DNA from: Sulfurimonas sp.
GTDB lineage: Bacteria > Campylobacterota > Campylobacteria > Campylobacterales > Sulfurimonadaceae
Direction: 5' to 3'
DNA length: 9,904 bases
NCBI GenBank assembly: GCA_022712775.1
Contig: JAFLJZ010000204.1
Location: 1 to 9,904 of the forward strand
Position numbers and translations under genes: made by a program. Numbering within the stretch: the first letter of the stretch is position 1; every line of letters begins with the position of its first letter. Under the pieces are notes generated by a model. The model was given only the letters and a program-made list of their open reading frames with translations, was not told the DNA's origin and did not search any database. Shown one piece after another: positions 1 to 6,441 of this stretch.

Positions 1-2
1 GT

Positions 3-740
3 CGTTCATCTTTAATCAGCCCTAGAATCATTATTTGTGTACCTTATGGACTTACACAAGTTGAGCGAAAGGCTGTTCGTGAATCAGCTTTAAGTGCAGG
101 GGCGAGAGAAGTTTTTCTTATAGAAGAACCAATGGCAGCGGCTATTGGTGCTGGTATTGATATTCGTGAGCCTCAAGGAAATTTAGTTGTTGATATTGGT
201 GGTGGTACTACTGAAATTGGTGTTGTTTCACTTGGTGGACTTGTACTTTCTAAATCAATCAGAACTGCTGGTGATAAGATAGATGCTTCTCTAGTAAATT
301 ATGTAAGAAAAAAATATAACTTACTTATCGGTGAGAGAGTTGCTGAAGAGATTAAAATTAACATTGGTACAGCAGTAACACTTGATGAAGAACTAACAAT
401 GGTAGTTAATGGCCGTGATCAAGTTGAAGGACTTCTAAGTTCAGTTGAACTAACTTCTGAAGATGCAAGAGAAGCGATGAAAGACCCTTTAAGAGAAATT
501 GCTGAAGCTCTTCGTGATGTATTAGAAAAAATGCCACCAGATTTAGCTGGTGATATTGTAAACCATGGAATCATCCTTACAGGTGGTGGAGCTTTAATTC
601 GCCAACTTGATAAATATTTATCTGACATCGTAAGAATCCCTGTTTATGTTGCAGATGAACCACTTCTTGCTGTTGCACGGGGAACTGGTCGTGCACTTGA
701 AGAGATAGACTTACTACAAGAACTATTCGACAATGAATAA
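3..740 (+). CDS. mreB: Rod-shape-determining protein MreB, 5'-truncated by the window edge
   Basis: MreB is the bacterial actin homologue. It polymerises with ATP under the inner membrane and directs lateral peptidoglycan synthesis together with MreC, RodA and PBP2. The frame is open from position 3, and the Met codon at 132 is internal. The 245 visible residues are the C-terminal two thirds or so of a protein normally near 345 residues, so about 100 N-terminal residues lie outside the window. Visible actin-fold signatures are VPYGLTQVERKAVRESA, with EEPMAAAIGAG just after it, the phosphate-2 loop DIGGGTTEIGVVSLGG, and the adenosine-binding GIILTGGGALI near the C-terminus. It overlaps mreC by 8 bases (GACAATGAATAA), as expected for translationally coupled partners of one complex. 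The family call is very secure. Confidence 0.97.
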   Translation, partial: RSSLISPRIIICVPYGLTQVERKAVRESALSAGAREVFLIEEPMAAAIGAGIDIREPQGNLVVDIGGGTTEIGVVSLGGLVLSKSIRTAGDKIDASLVNYVRKKYNLLIGERVAEEIKINIGTAVTLDEELTMVVNGRDQVEGLLSSVELTSEDAREAMKDPLREIAEALRDVLEKMPPDLAGDIVNHGIILTGGGALIRQLDKYLSDIVRIPVYVADEPLLAVARGTGRALEEIDLLQELFDNE

Positions 741-1494
741 AGAGCTTTTTAGCTTTTTATTCGTTTTTATTGGCCTATTAATAGGTGCCTTATACTACTC
801 AAATACGATTCAAACACCCTTTATAGAATCCCTTAATTATCTCAAAAAAAACTACCATGAAAGCGTAGAATTTACAAAAGAAAATTTAAACAAGCATTTT
901 AATCAATCCGATAAAATCGCTGAGTTAAGTGAAAAGCTACATAACTATGAGAATAATCACCTTGTTATGAAACAACTTACTTCAGAAATTAATGATTTAT
1001 TAAAAGAAAGTAATTCTAAACTAGGATCAAATCCTAAAGTTGAACTTGTTCGCGCTATCTCTTATGAAAAATTTGGAAACTTTAATAGGCTTTGGATAGA
1101 AGTACCCAATTATAATAGTTCTAAAATATATGGGCTTGTCTATAAAGAAGTAGTTGCAGGTATTATCATACCTAAAAATGGACGTTCACTTGCCTTGTTA
1201 AATAAGGATATTAAAAGTACTTATGCTGTTCTTATAGGTTCTGTTAAAGCACCTGGAATCGCACAAGGAAATAACAGTGAAAATATTGTTATTAAATATA
1301 TTCCTGCCTGGCTTGAGATTCACGCAGGTGATGAAGTTACAACCTCCGGTCTTGATGAGATTTTTTTTAAAGGTCTTAAAGTTGGAAAAGTAATCTCAAG
1401 TTCTGCATCACATGGCTTTCAAACTGCTGTGGTCAAACCCTATTACAATTCTAATGATCCAAGCTACTTTCATATGATAAGGAACCCCAAATGA
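733..1494 (+). CDS. mreC: Rod-shape-determining protein MreC
   Basis: MreC is a single-pass inner-membrane protein whose periplasmic part forms filaments and activates the RodA/PBP2 elongation machinery. The 253 residues show the family layout: a short N-terminus, one membrane helix at about residues 5-23, a charged helical (coiled-coil) stretch at about 40-97, and a beta-rich periplasmic domain. Diagnostic motifs are GSVKAPGIAQG (169-179) and GDEVTTSGLDEIFFKGLKVG (199-218), the usual GDxVvTSGlxxxFPxGxxVG block. The expected Pro in FPxG is Lys here. The ATG lies inside the end of mreB and has only a weak Shine-Dalgarno, so it probably depends on translational coupling. The stop overlaps the next start (ATGA at 1491-1494). 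It is on the short side for MreC, but Campylobacterota members are often short. Confidence 0.93.
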   Translation: MNKELFSFLFVFIGLLIGALYYSNTIQTPFIESLNYLKKNYHESVEFTKENLNKHFNQSDKIAELSEKLHNYENNHLVMKQLTSEINDLLKESNSKLGSNPKVELVRAISYEKFGNFNRLWIEVPNYNSSKIYGLVYKEVVAGIIIPKNGRSLALLNKDIKSTYAVLIGSVKAPGIAQGNNSENIVIKYIPAWLEIHAGDEVTTSGLDEIFFKGLKVGKVISSSASHGFQTAVVKPYYNSNDPSYFHMIRNPK

Positions 1495-2231
1495 AGCAAA
1501 TTTTACTACTAATCCTCGTTATTTCAACACTATTTTCTAGTGAAGATAAACAAAAAATCACTATTGGTGCTGGACCTTACTTTCAAACACAACCTTATGC
1601 AGGTGTAGACACAATAGTTCTTCCCTCTCCTGTTATATTCTTTGATAATGAAGTATTTTATATACGTTGGAGTCGAGCTGGACTTTACTTTTTAGGTGAG
1701 AGAAATGAAGACTTTTCTTGGGGACTTTCTTTGACTGTGCAACCTCGGGTATATGGTTATGATTCTAATGATATACAAGGGATGCAAAAGAGAGAAAATA
1801 CTTGGGAAGGTGGTCTGGCTTTTAGTGCAAAAAGTGGTGATGCGTATATTGAAGTTATGGCATTAAATGACCTCTTGAATAAATACGATTCTTGGATTTT
1901 AAAAAGTGAGATTGGATATGATATTAAGTATGGTAAATTTTCTTTTTATCCAAGTGTAATTGCAGTGTATCAATCGAAAAAGTTTGTTGATTATTATTAT
2001 GGTGTTACCCAAGCAGAAGCAGCGCAAAGAGGTGAAAATGAATACTCTCCTGGTGCAGGAATACAACTTGGTGTACAAACATATATCAAATATCCATTGA
2101 CTAAAAAACTATCTGCACTTGTTAATATACGAGCCGATAGACTTCCCTCCCAAGCGTACTCAAGTAGTATAGTTAATGATAAATATATCTACTCAGGATT
2201 AGCTTCTCTTATATACACATTCCACTATTAA
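1491..2231 (+). CDS. MipA/OmpV family outer-membrane beta-barrel protein
   Basis: The protein has 246 residues. It begins with a hydrophobic signal peptide (about residues 1-16, MKQILLLILVISTLFSS) followed by alternating aromatic and hydrophobic strands typical of a beta-barrel, and it ends on an aromatic residue (TFHY), the usual barrel-assembly signal. YYYGVTQAEAAQRG (168-181), followed by Y-S-P-G-A-G, matches the characteristic YYYGVs..EA block of the MipA/OmpV family. In E. coli, MipA links the lytic transglycosylase MltA to the murein synthase PBP1B; other members have been proposed as porin-like or adhesin proteins. Its ATG overlaps the mreC stop by 4 bases, with an AAGGA ribosome site at 1479-1483. 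Co-translation with mreC suggests a role at the cell wall, but this is inferred from position only. A strong terminator follows directly. Confidence 0.82.
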   Translation: MKQILLLILVISTLFSSEDKQKITIGAGPYFQTQPYAGVDTIVLPSPVIFFDNEVFYIRWSRAGLYFLGERNEDFSWGLSLTVQPRVYGYDSNDIQGMQKRENTWEGGLAFSAKSGDAYIEVMALNDLLNKYDSWILKSEIGYDIKYGKFSFYPSVIAVYQSKKFVDYYYGVTQAEAAQRGENEYSPGAGIQLGVQTYIKYPLTKKLSALVNIRADRLPSQAYSSSIVNDKYIYSGLASLIYTFHY

Positions 2232-2233
2232 AC

Positions 2234-2271
2234 AAAGGCACTTAAAACTCATCAAATTTTAAGTGCCTTTT
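2234..2271 (+). terminator. Rho-independent terminator of the mreB-mreC-mipA-like operon
   Basis: The arms AAAGGCACTTAAAA (2234-2247) and TTTTAAGTGCCTTT (2257-2270) form a perfect 14-bp stem with a 9-base loop. The A-run before the stem and T-run after it make it able to act in both directions. It starts 3 bases after the stop of the MipA-like gene and separates the cell-shape operon from carB. Confidence 0.88.
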
Positions 2272-2274
2272 AGC

Positions 2275-2309
2275 TACAATCTCTAAATTTTAGAAAAATA
2301 TTTAGAAGG
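2275..2309 (+). promoter_or_regulatory. Probable carB promoter -10 region and ribosome binding site
   Basis: TACAAT at 2275-2280 lies directly after the terminator and is a plausible sigma-70 -10 box. Campylobacterota promoters usually lack a recognisable -35 and have an AT-rich upstream tract, as here. A start near 2287 would give a leader of about 30 bases. AGAAGG at 2304-2309 sits 6 bases before the carB ATG and is a good Shine-Dalgarno. No leader peptide, PyrR-type or ArgR-type site is recognisable in this short interval. Confidence 0.45.
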
Positions 2310-2315
2310 TAAATA

Positions 2316-4337
2316 ATGCCAAAACGCACCGACATTAACACTATTTTACTTATAGGTTCTGGTCCTATTGTTATTGGTCAGGCTTGTGAGTTTGACTACT
2401 CTGGAACACAGGCAGTTAAAACACTTAAAGAGCAAGGCTATCGCGTTGTTCTTATCAACTCTAATCCTGCAACTATTATGACCGACCCTGAATTTGCCGA
2501 TAGAACATATATAGAACCAATCAAAGAAGATGTAATTGCCAAAATTATTAAAGCAGAGAATGTTGATGCGATACTTCCAACAATGGGTGGTCAAACTGCA
2601 TTAAATGTTGCAACTTCAATGTATGAAAAAGGTATGTTAGAAGGTATAGAATTCTTAGGTGCAAGTCCAGAAGCTATCCATAAAGGTGAAGACCGTTCAG
2701 CTTTTAACGAAGCTATGGAAAAGATTGGTATGGATTTACCAAAAAGTAAAAATGCTTACACTGTTGATAAAGCGATAGAAGTAGTTAAAGAAATTGGTTT
2801 TCCAGTAATCAGTAGAGCTTCTTTTACCCTTGCTGGTGGTGGTTCAGGTGTAGCATACAATATGGAAGAGTTTAAAACCTTAGCTGCAGAAGGACTATCG
2901 GCTTCGCCTGTAAATGAGATTGAAATCATGGAATCAATGCTTGGCTGGAAAGAGTATGAGATGGAAGTTATTCGTGATAAAAACGATAACTGTATCATTA
3001 TTTGTGCAATTGAAAACTTTGATCCAATGGGTATTCATACGGGTGATTCTATAACAGTAGCCCCTGCCCTAACACTTACAGATAAAGAATACCAAAGAAT
3101 GCGTGATGCTTCTTTTGCGATTTTAAGAGAGATTGGTGTTGATACTGGTGGATCTAATGTTCAGTTTTCAATCTGTCCTACAACAGGTAGAATGATTGTT
3201 ATAGAGATGAATCCAAGAGTTTCACGCTCATCAGCACTTGCATCTAAAGCTACAGGTTATCCAATCGCTAAAGTAGCTACGCTTCTCGCGATTGGCTATA
3301 CGCTTGATGAAATTACAAATGACATTACAGGAACTCCTGCATCTTTCGAGCCTGTAATTGATTATGTTGTTACAAAGATTCCACGTTTTACCTTCGAGAA
3401 ATTTCCAGAAGCTGTAAGTACTTTAAGTACAAGTATGAAGTCAGTTGGTGAAGTTATGGCAATTGGTAGAACATTTAAAGAATCACTACAAAAAGCGCTT
3501 TGTTCACTTGAAACAGACCTTTGTGGATTTAATGAAATCGATGCAGATATAGAATTTGTAAAACATGAAATTCGACGTCCAAATGCAGATAGAATTCTTT
3601 ATATCGCGGAAGGTTTCCGTCGTGGTATGAGTATAGAAGAGATGCATGATACCTGTAAAGTTGACCATTGGTTTCTTTATCAAATTCAAGAGATGATAGA
3701 ATCAGAATCAAATATTACAGATAAAGTTCTCTTCGATGAAAAGCTTATGCGTGCTTTAAAAGTTGATGGTTTTTCAGATAAAAGAATCTCTCAACTAATC
3801 GCTAAAAATTCAGACCATATAGTGAATGAAAATGAAGTTTATTCTGCAAGAAAAGACTTAGGTGTGTCATTAGAATATAACGAGGTTGATACTTGTTCTG
3901 CTGAATTTGAAGCACTAACACCTTACCTTTATTCAACTACAAACATCACAAAATTACCAAATGTAAAAAATCGTGTAAGTGATAAAAGAAAAGTTCTTAT
4001 TCTCGGTGGTGGACCAAATAGAATCGGTCAGGGTATAGAGTTCGACTACTGTTGTGTTCATGCTGCTTTTGCTCTTAAAGAGATGGATATTGAGTGTATT
4101 ATGTATAACTGTAATCCTGAAACGGTTTCAACTGATTATGATACTTCTGATGTACTTTATTTTGAGCCTATAGACTTTGAACATGTTCGTGCGGTTATCG
4201 AAAATGAGCAACCAGATGGAATCATCGTTCACTTTGGTGGACAAACTCCACTTAAACTTGCAGATGCTCTTACTAAAATCGGTGCAAATATATCTGGTAC
4301 TACCTCTGCTGTAATTGACCTTGCAGAAGATAGATAA
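2316..4337 (+). CDS. carB: CarB N-terminal fragment (carboxyphosphate half, oligomerisation domain and start of the carbamoyl-phosphate half)
   Basis: This is the 673-residue product expected if the TAA terminates translation. The first ATP-grasp half (about 1-400) is intact, with [20 protein letters not shown] at 11-30, [12 protein letters not shown] at 171-182, and metal-binding EMNPR at 297-301 (E297 and N299 match the E. coli E299/N301 pair). The oligomerisation domain is at about 400-550. The second half opens normally with [20 protein letters not shown] (561-580) and [11 protein letters not shown] (639-649), then ends at DLAEDR. It retains bicarbonate-phosphorylating residues but lacks the second active site, so on its own it could not complete synthesis. 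The start is supported by AGAAGG 6 bases upstream. Confidence 0.8.
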   Translation: MPKRTDINTILLIGSGPIVIGQACEFDYSGTQAVKTLKEQGYRVVLINSNPATIMTDPEFADRTYIEPIKEDVIAKIIKAENVDAILPTMGGQTALNVATSMYEKGMLEGIEFLGASPEAIHKGEDRSAFNEAMEKIGMDLPKSKNAYTVDKAIEVVKEIGFPVISRASFTLAGGGSGVAYNMEEFKTLAAEGLSASPVNEIEIMESMLGWKEYEMEVIRDKNDNCIIICAIENFDPMGIHTGDSITVAPALTLTDKEYQRMRDASFAILREIGVDTGGSNVQFSICPTTGRMIVIEMNPRVSRSSALASKATGYPIAKVATLLAIGYTLDEITNDITGTPASFEPVIDYVVTKIPRFTFEKFPEAVSTLSTSMKSVGEVMAIGRTFKESLQKALCSLETDLCGFNEIDADIEFVKHEIRRPNADRILYIAEGFRRGMSIEEMHDTCKVDHWFLYQIQEMIESESNITDKVLFDEKLMRALKVDGFSDKRISQLIAKNSDHIVNENEVYSARKDLGVSLEYNEVDTCSAEFEALTPYLYSTTNITKLPNVKNRVSDKRKVLILGGGPNRIGQGIEFDYCCVHAAFALKEMDIECIMYNCNPETVSTDYDTSDVLYFEPIDFEHVRAVIENEQPDGIIVHFGGQTPLKLADALTKIGANISGTTSAVIDLAEDR

Positions 4338-4481
4338 CAATTTTCAAACTTCGTAATTAAGCATGGACTTAAACAACCAGAGAATGGCTTAGCACGTAAA
4401 AAAGAAGAAGCTAGACCTATTGCTGAGAAACTTGGTTTTCCAGTTCTTGTTCGTCCTTCTTTTGTTCTAGGTGGTCGTGGT

Positions 4482-5573
4482 ATGAAAATCGTTTATTCAC
4501 ACGAAGAACTAGACGAATATATGGGGCTTGCTATCTCTGTATCAAATAAAGCACCTGTTTTAATCGATAAATTTTTAGACCAAGCGATTGAGCTTGATGT
4601 TGATTGTATCTCTGATGGTAAAGAAGTTTATATTGGTTCAGTGATGCAACATATTGAAGAAGCAGGTATTCACTCAGGAGATTCTGCTTGTTCATTACCT
4701 CCTATGAATTTAACTGAGGATATGATAGAAAAAGTAGAACAACAAACTAAAACTATTGCCCTTGGACTTGGGGTTGTAGGACTTATGAATGTTCAGTATG
4801 CAATTTACAAGGATGAAATCTATCTTATTGAAGTAAATCCAAGAGCTTCACGTACAGTACCATTTGTATCAAAAGCTACTGGTATGCCACTTGCAAAAGT
4901 TGCAACCCGTGTTATGATGGGAGAGAGTTTAAAAAGCTCTTTAGATTACTATGACAAATACGATATTGTTGAAGTTGTGAATGGACTTCGTCGTCCAAAA
5001 CTAAAAGGTCATGTTTCAGTAAAAGAAGCAGTTTTTCCTTTTCATAAACTTTATGGTGCTGACTTGGTTCTTTCTCCTGAGATGAAATCAACGGGTGAAG
5101 TTATGGGAATTAGTTCTAACTTCGGTATTTCATTTGCAAAAGCACAACTTAGCGCTGGAAATAAAATTCCAACCGAAGGAACATGTTTTCTCTCATTTGT
5201 AGATACTGATAAAGTTCATGCTGCCGAGATAGGAAGAGGACTAGTAAAACATGGATTTGAACTTGTTGCTACAAAAGGGACACAATTAATTTTAGAAGAA
5301 GCTGGAATCGAATGCGAGAGAGTACTAAAAATTTCTGAAGGACGTCCTAATATTGAAGATAGTATGAAAAATGATGAAATCTCTATGGCAATTAATACTT
5401 CTGATAACAATACATCTAAAAAAGATGCAACGGTTATTCGTCAAGAAGTACTAAAGAGAAATATACCTTACTTTACAACTTTAAGTGCAGCTAGAGCATT
5501 AATTTTAGCACTTGATGAAATGAAAGATGACGCATGGTCAAATCCAAAAGCACTTCAAGACTTTTTAGTATAA
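4482..5573 (+). CDS. carB: CarB C-terminal fragment (rest of the carbamoyl-phosphate ATP-grasp half plus MGS-like allosteric domain)
   Basis: This is the longest frame after the TAA that has its own ATG; homologous sequence actually resumes at 4338. Residues 1-220 carry the end of the second ATP-grasp site, with HSGDSACSLPP (64-74) and metal-binding EVNPRASRTVPFVSKATG (117-134). Residues from about 231 are the methylglyoxal-synthase-like domain that binds UMP and ornithine, with FELVATKGTQLILEEAGI (259-276) and EGRPNIEDSMKN (286-297). The ATG is Met723 of the full protein; AGGTGG at 4469-4474 lies 7 bases before it but encodes the conserved LGGRGM segment, so I regard it as coincidental. Without residues 674-722 the ATP-grasp fold would be incomplete, so independent function is unlikely. 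The segment 4338-4481 is not an intergenic gap but part of carB. Confidence 0.8.
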   Translation: MKIVYSHEELDEYMGLAISVSNKAPVLIDKFLDQAIELDVDCISDGKEVYIGSVMQHIEEAGIHSGDSACSLPPMNLTEDMIEKVEQQTKTIALGLGVVGLMNVQYAIYKDEIYLIEVNPRASRTVPFVSKATGMPLAKVATRVMMGESLKSSLDYYDKYDIVEVVNGLRRPKLKGHVSVKEAVFPFHKLYGADLVLSPEMKSTGEVMGISSNFGISFAKAQLSAGNKIPTEGTCFLSFVDTDKVHAAEIGRGLVKHGFELVATKGTQLILEEAGIECERVLKISEGRPNIEDSMKNDEISMAINTSDNNTSKKDATVIRQEVLKRNIPYFTTLSAARALILALDEMKDDAWSNPKALQDFLV

Positions 5574-6004
5574 GCCCAGTTATACTAACCCAAACCGACA
5601 CTACTGTCGGTTTTGTTTCTCAAAATAAAGCACGACTAGATTCTATAAAATCTCGTGATTCATCAAAACAATTTATAAAAATTTATTCAAGCTTTAAGAC
5701 CCTTTTATTAAACAAGCATAGAATTCCTCAAAAACAAAAAAAGCTCGTTCGTCGTGCAAAAAAAACTACCTTTATTGTTAAAAACAAAGCATTTAGAATC
5801 GTAAAAAACTCCGTAGAATCACAAATAATAAGAGATTTACAGTGGAATTACTCAACATCTGCAAATGCTCGTGGTAAAAAATTTGATTTTGAGTTTTGTG
5901 AATGTAAAGCTGATATAATAATAGAAAATAAAAATGGGCTACATGAAAATGCTTCATCAGCTCTATTAAAAATAAATAGTCGAAAAAAAGTGAGGATTAG
6001 ATGA
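5534..6004 (+). CDS. Short Sua5/YciO/YrdC-family protein (TsaC-like)
   Basis: Family members bind L-threonine, bicarbonate and ATP to form threonylcarbamoyl-AMP, the first step of the tRNA t6A37 modification. The family is seen in LTQTDTTVGF (18-27), the nucleotide-site block with the K-x-R pair (K39, R41) in IKSRDSSKQF, RRAKKTTFIV (73-82), and YSTSANARGKKFD (106-118), which carries the STSAN signature. At 156 residues it is shorter than TsaC (about 190) and much shorter than Sua5. Short forms annotated only to family level occur in Campylobacterota, and whether this is the organism's real t6A enzyme is unknown. ATG 5534 is the only canonical start before the conserved motif. It overlaps carB by 40 bases out of frame and adds about 16 residues that look unrelated to the family, so the true start may be non-canonical (for example ATA at 5570 or 5582). 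The end overlaps the next gene (ATGA, 6001-6004). Confidence 0.8.
   Translation: MVKSKSTSRLFSISPVILTQTDTTVGFVSQNKARLDSIKSRDSSKQFIKIYSSFKTLLLNKHRIPQKQKKLVRRAKKTTFIVKNKAFRIVKNSVESQIIRDLQWNYSTSANARGKKFDFEFCECKADIIIENKNGLHENASSALLKINSRKKVRIR
5565..5588 (+). repeat. Inverted repeat over the carB stop codon
   Basis: The arms TTAGTATAA (5565-5573) and TTATACTAA (5580-5588) pair perfectly over 9 bp around a 6-base loop, GCCCAG. The left arm contains the carB TAA. All stem pairs are A-T or G-C but AT-rich, so the RNA hairpin is modest. It lies 3 bases before the stronger hairpin at 5592-5613. The two could act as a tandem 3'-end structure for carB mRNA or influence translation of the following gene. 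Confidence 0.55.
5592..5618 (+). terminator. Terminator-like hairpin inside the start of the Sua5-family gene
   Basis: AAACCGACA (5592-5600) and TGTCGGTTT (5605-5613) form a perfect 9-bp stem with the tetraloop CTAC, followed by TGTTT. It has the shape of a rho-independent terminator 18 bases after the carB stop. However, it also encodes Q-T-D-T-T-V-G-F, the conserved N-terminal motif of the next gene. It could end carB transcripts while partly attenuating the downstream operon. Confidence 0.65.
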
Positions 6005-6441
6005 GTAAACTTGTTCAGGCATTTTTAAGTGGTGCCTTTTTTACTTTCTTTTTAGACTTCTTTTTATTTTTAGGTATAAAACTAAATTACATAGACTTTT
6101 ATAAAATTGATGTATATTATAATATCTTATTTGCAGATAATCAAAATATTTTAATCTACCTCTTTTTTACTCTACTTTTTGGTTTTTTAATCACCTATGT
6201 AGAAAATACAAAACTTGGGATTATCGTTATTGGTGGTCTTATTCTAGTCTCACTTAGTACTATGATTGCACCTATCGGAAATAAAGTTGGTTCTATGATT
6301 CTAATGAGTAAAAATATGAAATTTCATGATTCTCGATATACATATACCGGTGATGTTTATTACAATGGACGGGAACAAATCACATTGTATGAATATGACC
6401 TACAAAAAATAATAACATTAAACAAAAAGGATTTAAAGTAA
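6001..6441 (+). CDS. Unrecognised three-helix membrane protein
   Basis: I do not recognise this family. The 146 residues contain three likely membrane helices (about 7-27, 49-66 and 72-92) and a polar C-terminal tail of about 50 residues rich in Tyr, containing YTGDVYYNGREQITLYEYD (115-133). No signal peptide cleavage site or catalytic motif is evident. Translation starts on an ATGA overlap with the Sua5-family gene, with GAGGA at 5992-5996. Its TAA shares one base with the ATG of the UPF0323 gene (TAATG). The tight coupling suggests it works with the lipoprotein and ligase that follow. In E. coli, the yjfC cluster likewise includes a small membrane protein (YjfL, DUF350), but I see no DUF350 similarity here, so that parallel is only positional. 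Confidence 0.75.
   Translation: MSKLVQAFLSGAFFTFFLDFFLFLGIKLNYIDFYKIDVYYNILFADNQNILIYLFFTLLFGFLITYVENTKLGIIVIGGLILVSLSTMIAPIGNKVGSMILMSKNMKFHDSRYTYTGDVYYNGREQITLYEYDLQKIITLNKKDLK

Larger units (their letters stand above)
2316..5573 (+). pseudogene. carB: carB, carbamoyl-phosphate synthase large subunit: whole locus, interrupted by one in-frame TAA
   Basis: CarB uses two ATP, bicarbonate and ammonia (from glutamine via CarA) to make carbamoyl phosphate for arginine and pyrimidine synthesis. The locus spans 1085 codons plus the stop, against 1073 residues in E. coli, and aligns end to end. Codon 674 (4335-4337) is TAA, where E. coli has Glu in the AEDRERF segment. The frame then continues unbroken (codon 675 = Gln, then F-S-N-F) to the normal C-terminus. 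A single base change (for example GAA or AAA to TAA) explains it; there is no frameshift and no other damage. The stop falls inside the second ATP-grasp half, not at a domain boundary, so this is not the natural two-gene carB of some archaea and Aquifex. It is either a sequence error, a very recent nonsense mutation, or a leaky or suppressed stop. carB should be close to essential without external arginine and pyrimidine, which favours error or a very young mutation. Confidence 0.85.

Noticed and set aside
3504..3711. Minus-strand frames of about 60 codons within carB
   Set aside because: They are shadows of a conserved coding region, with no start signal and no family character.
4320..4340. 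Programmed or accidental frameshift in carB
   Set aside because: The frame before and after the stop is identical and no slippery run precedes it; one substitution is enough.
4338..4481. An intergenic gap between two separate carB genes
   Set aside because: The sequence is in the same frame as both halves and encodes conserved CarB residues (HGLKQPENG, then VLVRPSFVLGGRGM), so it is coding sequence after a nonsense codon, not a spacer.
4469..4484. Independent translation start for the CarB C-terminal fragment at ATG 4482
   Set aside because: The AGGTGG upstream is explained by the codons of the conserved LGGRGM motif, and the resulting protein would lack part of the ATP-grasp fold.
2316..5573. 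A natural two-gene carB as in some archaea and Aquifex
   Set aside because: The break is at codon 674 within the second ATP-grasp fold, not near the boundary between the two halves (about residue 550), and the fragments do not overlap or carry a proper second start at the break.
5644..5651. TATAAAAT as an internal promoter for the downstream operon
   Set aside because: It lies inside the Sua5-family coding region, encodes ordinary S-I-K codons, and AT-rich DNA offers many such matches; there is no supporting context.
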